Source: Sporisorium sorghi
Lineage: Eukaryota; Basidiomycota; Ustilaginomycetes; Ustilaginales; Ustilaginaceae
Assembly (NCBI GenBank): GCA_023212695.1
Contig: JALCCG010000450.1
Location: 1 to 11,441, forward strand
Length of the DNA: 11,441 bases
Direction of reading: 5' to 3'
Position 1 is the first letter of the stretch. The number at the start of each line of letters is the position of its first letter. Position numbers and translations under genes: made by a program. Positions 1 to 6,402 of the stretch are shown here, in pieces. A model generated the notes under the pieces. The model did no database searches. It saw nothing but the letters and a program-made list of their open reading frames with translations, and was not told the origin of the DNA.

Positions 1-73
<73 letters not shown>
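1..73. repeat. 73-base homopolymer T run at the window edge
   Basis: The window opens with 73 consecutive T residues and passes abruptly into ordinary complex sequence at position 74. A second long T run (44 bases) lies near the other edge, so I read both as contig-end or sequencing artefacts rather than biology. A genuine poly(dA:dT) tract or the tail of a retroelement cannot be excluded from this sequence alone. No coding or regulatory claim is made for it. Confidence 0.9.
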
Positions 74-460
74 CTCGCGCTACTGAGCTTGAATTGCCTC
101 CTCCGCTCACGGTGGTGCTTCCATCAGCAAAGTCTTGCCGGCGGCGCCCCGAGCTACCATGCTTCCCGAGCCCAGTCGTTCCTAGGCTAATCACCACGTT
201 GGCATGACCTGCATGCCTTCTGTTCTACAAAGCGAGGATGCAAACAGCGTCGAGCCATGCGATCATCGTCGATTCCGACTTCGCCGTTCCTGCTGCTCGG
301 GAAGTTGGGGCCGAAAGTCACTCGGCCGATATGATGGGAGCCCCGACTTCCGAGAAATGATTCAATTTTTTGAAAAGTTGGAAGCAACACACGACAAGTG
401 TCATTTGGCTGTTCACTCGACAAGGTCTTCTTCTGGGCCACCAACAGGGCACTCGCTATC
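74..460 (+). promoter_or_regulatory. Upstream region/leader of the TPR-SET gene
   Basis: This stretch of about 390 bases precedes the SET gene and contains no supported gene. It holds several out-of-frame ATGs (for example at 204), so either transcription starts downstream of most of them or the leader is spliced. A TTTTTTGAAAA tract lies at 366-376. An in-frame TGA at 371-373 closes the SET reading frame upstream, which supports ATG 461 as the start unless there is a 5' intron. An ATG-initiated frame from 204 to 752 overlaps the start of the SET gene but has no protein-like character. No clear TATA box was seen. Confidence 0.5.
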
Positions 461-3313
461 ATGGAGGACCTGCTCAGAGCCCTCCGCAACATCGGCTTGG
501 CGTTGCCGGACGCAGAGCAGCTGCTCCAGCTCTCCGACCTGGATGCAGAGGTCCAGGATAACCTCGCTCGTCATCTTTCCCTCACTCCCGCCAAGAACGA
601 CCTCATCCCCGACGAGAACGATGCGCAAGACCAGAGCGGCACAGACGACACACGAGAGGATGATGAGGATCTCGGTATGGATCCACTGGTGGACGCCGAC
701 CTGTTCAAGGGCGCTGTCCAAGCTTTACTGGAAAACTACAACAAGTCGATAGACAAGGAGCGAGATGCACTCCGCCGAGAAAAGGAGGCGCTCGCCTCGC
801 CGAAGAAGCTCAAGTCTGTACCGTTCAAGGCATTGCTAGCGAGACAGGCAGCAGAGATCAAGAAGCGTCAGGAAGAGGTCTACATTGCCGGCCATGATCC
901 GGAATCGGGACGCAAGCGAAGACGTCTCTACCTCCCGCGGCAGACGTTCGACGGCGTGGGCAGCTATGCGTCCGATACACCGCTTGATCAGCTCACGCGT
1001 ATGGATGCAGACGAGCTCGAGGCGCCAAAATGGTTCCAGGGCAGATACATCCTTTGCAAGGTCGCCTCCAGCCTCAATCTTTACGTCGGGTGCACCTTCA
1101 TCGGCGTGCTGCCCTCCGGTAACGCGATTCCCATCAGCATCGCCCACTTCACCAGCAACCTTCATCTTAGCGGGCAACAACTCGACGCGTGTCTTCCCAT
1201 CGGAACTGTCCTGGCGATACGCGAGCCATTCGTCAGCCTCAACCACTTTGCAAAAGGAGGGCCGTGCCAGGGCGGCAAGAGTGTCCCCGGTGTGCGTGTC
1301 GATACGCCGACCGATGTGCACATTCTCGATCGACTCGACGAGGCGGATGCAAAATTGTTGGATGGCATTACGTGGAAGGTCGACGTAGCGCAGGATGATG
1401 CCGAGCATTTCGGGGATGTGGCTTCCTTGTTCAGCGACCCGCCCGCGGTGTGCAACAGCAAAGGATGCCGCTGGCTGCAAGATGGGCCACTGTCTCGCAT
1501 TGTATCCAGCTCTCAAGAACCTTCGAAGCATATCCAAGGTCTTTCAGAGCACCAAAAAGAGGCGCTCAGCAGACGGACACGCTCCCTGATCCAATCTTTC
1601 CTCAACGACAACCGCCCAGGAGCCGCCCACCGCGAGCTCTGCGCGGCCCGCGTGCTCGGTCTGCCCCTCGGCTCACCAGCCGAAGACCTCGAGCTCGAAG
1701 GCCAAGTCCTCTTCAAGAAGTGCGACTTCGCCACTAGCCGTATCGCCTTCGAAGCAGCCCTGTCCGCGTACCCACCCTCGCAACGTACCGCTGCACAGGA
1801 CCGCATCCTCGAAACGCTCCAAGCCGTGCGATCCGCTCAAAAAGCATCCGCGCTCGGTCCCACCCACGAAAACGTCTGGGGCTACTACTTTGACTCGCAG
1901 TCGTACGCCACTCCCCGCTTTGACATCCAGGACTGGTTCGGGCCCGTGGCGATCCAGAACATCCCTGGAGCCGGGCGCGGGCTGGTGCTCACCCGCGATG
2001 TGGAGGAGGGCGAGCTGCTGCTGTGCTGCAAGGCGGCGGCGTCGAGCTATGCGGCCGAAGCAGGGTGTAGGGGCATCTATCTGCTGCGGTACTCGGTAGA
2101 AACCGGGGTCACGAGCACTACGACGCAGGTGCTCGCTGCGACAAAGAGCATACATGCGATGATTGATCGGCCGAGCGAGCTGACGCTGCCCATCATGGGG
2201 CTGACCGCGGGTCCGGGCGTGGAGTACTCCAAGTGGGTCGCGGAGGAGTACCCTGCGCCTCCCGAGCGCAGCTATACGGATGCGCAGACGCCAGCGGACC
2301 AGGTCGAGGCGCTGGTAGCAGCATGCCAATCGCAGCTCAGTATGAACTCAGACCAGCAGCAGCGCTGGCGCAAGACTGTTCTCGAAGGCGCCGCCCGCCC
2401 CTCGATCGACTCGAGCTATGTCGACGGTGTGCTGCGCTTCAACGCCTTCGGCCCCGCCGCCAACCCGGGCGGCAAAACGTCCTCCACCAACGAAGCAACC
2501 CAAGACTCGGAACTCACGCGCTCAACCATGGTGCATCCACTCCCCGCGATCCTCAACCACGCATGCCTGCCCAACGTCTCGTCCGTGTTCTTCGGCGACA
2601 TCGTCACCACACGCGCCCTGCACCCGCTGAAAAAGGGCACCGAGATCATGCACCAGTACGTCAAGGGCGAGCAGCCGTGGCTCATCCGGCGCGCGCAGCT
2701 ATCCAAGCACGGCTTCGTGTGCCGCTGTGGCATCTGCGTGCTCGACGAGCGCGATGGTGAAGACAAGGTGCGCGAGCGCGGGCAGATTATTGGTGGGTCG
2801 CTGTCGATGCTCCAGGAACGCAGTCGCATTGTGCTCAAGTCGCAGTCGGGAGCGGAGAAGGATCAGGAGGATCACAAGGACCTGGCGGAGTCGCTGCAGG
2901 AGATGGTGGACAAGGTGCAAGTGACGTACGACGTGCATCGACCCATGCTGCGCCCGGACCTGATGAAGATCTACCAGCTGCAGGCGCTGCACCAGAGCGA
3001 GTACGACGTTGACGCGGCGATTCGGACGGAGCTGAGGGCGCTCGAGTCCGTCGGGTGCACGCTGTCGGGCGATGCGCAGGGGAGGATTCTGCGGGAATTG
3101 CCGTCGCTGCACTTTGACGGCGGGATCACGTCCATGCTGACACTGGCCAAGTGGACGTTGAGGCAGAATAAGAGGGAGGAAGCGAGGCGGTGGGTCGAGC
3201 AGGCGTTCTACACGCATCAGTGTACCATCGGCGGTGGGCTGGATATCTTTTTGGATCGCTGGCTCGACGCTTTCCCGGATCTTCCGTATCGCGAGTGGTT
3301 GCCGCGATGCTAG
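461..3313 (+). CDS. TPR and SET domain protein, putative protein lysine methyltransferase
   Basis: This is a 950-residue intron-free protein. ATG 461 has A at -3 and G at +4 and is the first in-frame ATG after a TGA at 371-373. In order: a helical, charged N-terminus (about 1-190) with a Lys/Arg/Glu-rich coiled-coil-like stretch near 92-140; a conserved beta-rich region at about 194-290; TPR-like helices around 383-470; then a split SET domain. The SET core begins near 494 with the cofactor-type motif G503-A-G-R-G507. After an insert of about 150 residues comes N699-H-A-C702-L-P-N705, then Tyr733. A post-SET cluster C754-x-C756-x2-C759 could bind zinc together with C702. The layout resembles SMYD-like fungal SET/TPR proteins but lacks a MYND finger. 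The C-terminal 190 residues look helical. By family it would transfer methyl from S-adenosylmethionine to protein lysine; the substrate and location are unknown. It converges on the next gene, with 100 bp between stop codons. Confidence 0.9.
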   Translation: MEDLLRALRNIGLALPDAEQLLQLSDLDAEVQDNLARHLSLTPAKNDLIPDENDAQDQSGTDDTREDDEDLGMDPLVDADLFKGAVQALLENYNKSIDKERDALRREKEALASPKKLKSVPFKALLARQAAEIKKRQEEVYIAGHDPESGRKRRRLYLPRQTFDGVGSYASDTPLDQLTRMDADELEAPKWFQGRYILCKVASSLNLYVGCTFIGVLPSGNAIPISIAHFTSNLHLSGQQLDACLPIGTVLAIREPFVSLNHFAKGGPCQGGKSVPGVRVDTPTDVHILDRLDEADAKLLDGITWKVDVAQDDAEHFGDVASLFSDPPAVCNSKGCRWLQDGPLSRIVSSSQEPSKHIQGLSEHQKEALSRRTRSLIQSFLNDNRPGAAHRELCAARVLGLPLGSPAEDLELEGQVLFKKCDFATSRIAFEAALSAYPPSQRTAAQDRILETLQAVRSAQKASALGPTHENVWGYYFDSQSYATPRFDIQDWFGPVAIQNIPGAGRGLVLTRDVEEGELLLCCKAAASSYAAEAGCRGIYLLRYSVETGVTSTTTQVLAATKSIHAMIDRPSELTLPIMGLTAGPGVEYSKWVAEEYPAPPERSYTDAQTPADQVEALVAACQSQLSMNSDQQQRWRKTVLEGAARPSIDSSYVDGVLRFNAFGPAANPGGKTSSTNEATQDSELTRSTMVHPLPAILNHACLPNVSSVFFGDIVTTRALHPLKKGTEIMHQYVKGEQPWLIRRAQLSKHGFVCRCGICVLDERDGEDKVRERGQIIGGSLSMLQERSRIVLKSQSGAEKDQEDHKDLAESLQEMVDKVQVTYDVHRPMLRPDLMKIYQLQALHQSEYDVDAAIRTELRALESVGCTLSGDAQGRILRELPSLHFDGGITSMLTLAKWTLRQNKREEARRWVEQAFYTHQCTIGGGLDIFLDRWLDAFPDLPYREWLPRC

Positions 3314-3413
3314 AGTGAAATCAACGACGTTGCACGACCAGCTGCTTGTCGTGTGTAAAGGTGACATCGCCTAAGACCGAGTAACGAGCGTGCTGTGTAA
3401 ACTTGATACGAAC
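3314..3413. other. 100 bp spacer between two convergent stop codons
   Basis: The SET gene stop (TAG 3311-3313, +) and the Tic20-like gene stop (3414-3416, -) face each other across 100 bases. The two 3' UTRs must share this space or overlap the neighbouring gene. I see no AATAAA signal and no hairpin terminator, as expected for a nuclear fungal gene pair. Confidence 0.6.
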
Positions 3414-4094
3414 CTACTCCTCGCCGACCCATCTGGACGCTATATCGCCAATATGCGGCAGGTACGGATTCCTCGACAGCGACGGTGCCGATTTGTGTGC
3501 GGTGGATCTGCAAGACATCACAATCGCAAGTGTCAGTATCACTCTCACACCTCGATCGATCCGTGGAAACACTTACGCATTGACCCAGAACCACCCGTAC
3601 GCGCCCATCCCCACCAGCAGCCCGATCGTCTTCAAGCCCAACACGCTCCTGAGCACCCAAAGTAGCACGATGAGCGCGGCGCCGCTGAGACCCGCCTGAT
3701 ACGCATGGAAGCGCGCCAGGTCGTTCTCGGTCTCCCAGATGAGCACGAGCGCCGAGCTGAACGGCGGCAGCGCCCATGCGGCCGCACAGATGCTGCTCAG
3801 GCTCCATGCTTGCGATGTGCCGAAGGAATGGGTGTATCCTCCCGGCTGCCCTCCCGATGCAGCACCTCCCGAGAAGGATTGCGACGATTGCTGCCACGTC
3901 GGCGCGGCGCCTCGGGATGGAGTAGTTTGCGACTCGACCGCGGACGCTGCGTCGAAGACGACGTTGTTGGAGGAGGAAGAGGCGGGCTGATGCTGATACG
4001 ACTCGGTCGCATAGCGTGGATCGAGGTCGTCGTCGAACGATTCGCGGTACCCGCCTGCACCGTTGCCGATGAGTGGCTGCTTTTGGTCCGCCAT
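3414..4094 (-). CDS. Small membrane protein of Tic20/UPF0132 (DUF4870) type, two exons
   Basis: Exon 1 is 4094-3577 and exon 2 is 3507-3414, read on the minus strand. Splicing gives 203 residues. The start MADQKQPL has A at -3 and G at +4. Residues 1 to about 95 are polar, Ser/Gln/Gly-rich and probably disordered and cytosolic. Then come about three hydrophobic segments: near AWSLSSICAAAWALPPFSSA, near AALIVLLWVLRSVLGL, and TIGLLVGMGAYGWFWV. The line ETENDLARFHAYQAGL between the first two matches the E-x-N-x-x-x-R-F-H-A-x-Q signature I associate with the UPF0132/Tic20-like family. The spliced tail adds 30 residues ending IGDIASRWVGEE. The function of fungal members is not established; a role in an internal membrane is only inferred. 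Without splicing the frame stops at residue 173. An in-frame upstream ATG at 4181 would add 29 residues. Confidence 0.8.
3508..3576 (-). other. 69-nt spliceosomal intron in the Tic20-like gene
   Basis: Read on the minus strand, the donor is GC|GTAAGT (first G at 3576) and the acceptor is TTGCAG (ending at 3508). A branch-point-like TACTGAC lies about 30 nt before the acceptor. The phase is preserved: GC joins A to make an Ala codon. The exon 2 reading frame then runs to a TAG with a plausible hydrophilic tail. Retention would terminate translation at once, because the donor supplies an in-frame TAA. Confidence 0.85.
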
Positions 4095-4557
4095 GATTGT
4101 CGTTGCTTGGTTTGTGTGCACTGTTGCTCGCTGTGATGGATGCAGGGAGTATCGTGAGAACAACACTTTGAAAGCTTGCATTCCATGTGTCCAATTTCTC
4201 AAACTTTTTCGTCCGATAAGAAAGCAAAGTTGGCTCGAGCGCGCGCTTCGGCATCTTTTTTTTTTTTTTAGGCGCTCAGGCGTTCAGGTGCTCTCCACTT
4301 TTTGTGACAGCTGCCGTGGACCTGCATGCTTGCATTCGACACATTCGCTCAGGAGATACATCACTTCCACACCGCCTCTTGTCCAACCGAGGTTTGCTTG
4401 TGACGACAAGGCCTCTCTCAACCGCTTGATCTAGCTCGCAAGGAGGACCCAAGGATTCGGCTCTGCGGTTCGAGTCGCTCGTACATAAATAACCCTCCTC
4501 TATCTCACCCAACGCTTGCCTGCCTCGCAACCACCATCCCTCTCACCAGTAGACACC
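4095..4557. promoter_or_regulatory. Divergent promoter region between the Tic20-like gene and phospholipase C
   Basis: This 463 bp region separates two divergent start codons and contains no gene I can support. It holds a 14-base T run at 4256-4269, which could act as a nucleosome-excluding poly(dA:dT) tract. A C/T-rich stretch at about 4494-4545, just before the PLC start, is typical of a fungal transcription start region. A tRNA B-box-like GGTTCGAGTC at 4467-4476 has no pairing T-stem and is not a tRNA. Confidence 0.6.
4484..4492 (+). promoter_or_regulatory. TATA-like element upstream of phospholipase C
   Basis: CATAAATAA sits about 65-74 bases before ATG 4558 and is followed by a C/T-rich start-site-like stretch. 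It is the only convincing TATA-like motif in this intergenic region. Position and composition suggest a core promoter for the PLC gene; this is inference. Confidence 0.45.
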
Positions 4558-6324
4558 ATGTCGGACAACCAAGACCCCAACACCAAAGACGGCAAAGCCG
4601 CACCTTCGATCCTAACCTCGAAATTCGCCAAGCTCAACCCGTTCTCCAAGACCGGCGCATCTGATCCAGAAGGCGGCGGCGACAACCTCGGTGAAGAGGT
4701 CGAATTCGACTCGATCGCCGGAGGTGGCCATGCCGCACGCCGTACCAAGATCACCAAGTCCGAGCTGCGCGTCAGCCACGCCCTGCGCCAGTTCCTCGTC
4801 GACCAAGCCGTCCTCCCTGCCACCGACGCCGCGCTCGACGACCAGGACGCACCCAGCTCCGAAGCCCTGAAAGCGTTTGTGGACAAGTCGCACATCGACG
4901 TGCCCGAGTACGTGCGCGATCGCAGCCGCCCGTTGAGCGAGTACTTTGTCAGCTCGTCGCACAACACGTATCTGCTGGCGCACCAGCTGTATGGGAGCTC
5001 GTCGGCGGTGGCGTACGAGCATGTGTTGGTGACGGGTGCGCGGTGTGTTGAGATCGATGCGTGGGATAATGAGGCGGATCCGCTGGAGCCGAAAGTGACG
5101 CACGGGTATACGCTGGCGTCGCATATTCCGTTCCGCGCGGTGTGCGAGACTATGAAGCAGGCGATCGAGAAGGAGGAGGCGGAGGCGCAGCGCGATCAGA
5201 GCTTCAAGGTCGCGCCTGTGCTGCTGTCGCTCGAGAATCACTGCAGCCACGCTGGCCAGAAGAGGCTGGTCGAGATCATGCACGAGGTGTGGGGCGACCT
5301 GCTCATCTCCGGCCCCGTCGAAAAAGGCCAGCCCGCCAGCGAGCATACCGCGCTCGACCACCTGGGCGCCAAGATCGCCGTGATGGTCGAATTCCACCCC
5401 TCCAACCAGCCGCCCGTCGAAGAAACCCACTCAGACGACGACGCCGAAGAAGCCGCCACCAAAGCCAAGCGCAACGAAGCCAAAAAAGCCGGGATCATCC
5501 CCGAACTCTGCGCCCTCGGCGTCTACGCCCAATCCGTCAAACCGACCAACGACTCGTGGTACACGTCCACCCTGACCAACGGCCCACACGACCACCTCAT
5601 CAACATCTCGGAAACCGCACTCCTCGAGCTGCTCCCCACCCACTCCACAGCCATCCGCAAGCATAATGCCGAGCACCTCATGCGCGTCTACCCCAAGGGC
5701 ACGCGCATTAGCTCCAAGAACCTCAACCCGGTGCCGTTCTGGGGCGTGGGCGCGCAGGTGTGTGCGCTCAACTGGCAGACGTTCGACCACAGTTTGCAGT
5801 TGAACGAGGCGCTGTTCTCGGGCTCGGACGGGTACGTGCTCAAACCGCCGGGTTTGAGGATGGGTGGCGATGGCAATACGTCGTTGGGCAAGCACAGGTT
5901 GAGGCTGCACATTGCGGGCGCGACCGATCTGCCGCTGCCCAAAGGCAGAGAGGCGGATGAGATCAGGCCCTACGTCACCTGCACCTTGATTTTGCCGAGC
6001 GACCTCGAGTCCAACCCGCCCAAGAAGAAAACGAGCGCGTACAAGCAGCACAAGCTCGGCATCGTCCACAAGGGCGAACAGCCCATCCCCACCGACCCGC
6101 TGTGGAACGAGACCCTCGAATGGACGTTCGACCACGACGAACTCGCCTTTGTGCGCATCCTCATCAAGAGCGACGACAAGTTCGCCCGCAACCCGCTCTT
6201 CGCCGTCGCCGCTGTAAGGCTGGTGTACGCTGCCCAGGGCTGGAGGTTTATCCGGCTGCTCGATCTCAAGGGTAGAGAGACGCACTCGACGCTGTTGGTC
6301 AAGTTTGATTTGGAGAAGCTGTAG
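4558..6324 (+). CDS. PLC1: Phosphoinositide-specific phospholipase C
   Basis: This 588-residue intron-free protein has start context ACACCATG. The family hydrolyses phosphatidylinositol 4,5-bisphosphate at the membrane to diacylglycerol and inositol trisphosphate. The N-terminal 120 residues are low-complexity followed by a short helical stretch (TKSELRVSHALRQFL) like the reduced EF-hand-like region of plant and small fungal PLCs. No PH domain is seen. The X box begins near 122. H135-N136 (SSSHNTYLL), E165 and D167 (CVEIDAWD), H182 (VTHGYTL) and E226 (LSLENHC) correspond to the family's catalytic and Ca2+-binding residues, all intact. An acidic then basic X/Y linker spans about 285-312. The Y box runs from about 313 to 435 (RVYPKGTRISSKNLNPVPFW, ending GYVLKPPGLR). 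A C2 domain occupies about 448-588, with R470 where the first Ca2+-loop Asp is usual. The last residues KFDLEKL are natural for the domain end. It converges on the SNM1 gene. Confidence 0.95.
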   Translation: MSDNQDPNTKDGKAAPSILTSKFAKLNPFSKTGASDPEGGGDNLGEEVEFDSIAGGGHAARRTKITKSELRVSHALRQFLVDQAVLPATDAALDDQDAPSSEALKAFVDKSHIDVPEYVRDRSRPLSEYFVSSSHNTYLLAHQLYGSSSAVAYEHVLVTGARCVEIDAWDNEADPLEPKVTHGYTLASHIPFRAVCETMKQAIEKEEAEAQRDQSFKVAPVLLSLENHCSHAGQKRLVEIMHEVWGDLLISGPVEKGQPASEHTALDHLGAKIAVMVEFHPSNQPPVEETHSDDDAEEAATKAKRNEAKKAGIIPELCALGVYAQSVKPTNDSWYTSTLTNGPHDHLINISETALLELLPTHSTAIRKHNAEHLMRVYPKGTRISSKNLNPVPFWGVGAQVCALNWQTFDHSLQLNEALFSGSDGYVLKPPGLRMGGDGNTSLGKHRLRLHIAGATDLPLPKGREADEIRPYVTCTLILPSDLESNPPKKKTSAYKQHKLGIVHKGEQPIPTDPLWNETLEWTFDHDELAFVRILIKSDDKFARNPLFAVAAVRLVYAAQGWRFIRLLDLKGRETHSTLLVKFDLEKL

Positions 6325-6402
6325 AATTGTAGAGCCTTGGAATTGCATTGGACTTACACTTCAAGTCAGTTTGTGTGTAAGCTGCCGCAGTGTGAAGGTG
6401 CA
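6325..6402. other. 78 bp spacer between convergent stop codons of PLC and SNM1
   Basis: The PLC stop (TAG 6322-6324, +) and the SNM1 stop (TGA, 6403-6405 on -) are separated by 78 bases. Their 3' UTRs almost certainly overlap or reach into the opposite gene. I see no canonical AATAAA and nothing else in the spacer. Confidence 0.6.

Noticed and set aside
204..752. ATG-initiated 182-residue frame overlapping the SET start
   Set aside because: The Ser/Arg/Thr-rich sequence has no protein-like pattern. After 461 it is just another frame of the SET gene.
836..1537. A 233-residue antisense frame in the SET gene (and similar ones at 1673-2329 and 2699-3367)
   Set aside because: These are shadows of a strongly biased coding strand; there is no domain or promoter evidence.
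3310..4254. A 314-residue minus-strand frame longer than the Tic20-like gene it overlaps
   Set aside because: It is Arg-rich, starts away from a good ATG and runs straight through a well-formed intron. The overlapping frame gives membrane segments, a family-like signature and a clean splice.
4467..4476. tRNA B-box-like GGTTCGAGTC
   Set aside because: The flanking bases cannot form a T-stem, and no A-box or acceptor stem is found at a workable distance.
6322..6324. PLC C-terminus EKL as a peroxisomal PTS1 signal
   Set aside because: Glu at the first position is outside the usual Ser/Ala/Cys choice, and the residues complete the last C2 strand.
4612..6348. Two long antisense frames (305 and 272 residues) opposite phospholipase C
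   Set aside because: They mirror the GC-rich codon bias of the PLC gene, are dominated by Arg/Val/Gly/Leu, and match no family. The sense strand has an unmistakable PLC with all active-site residues.
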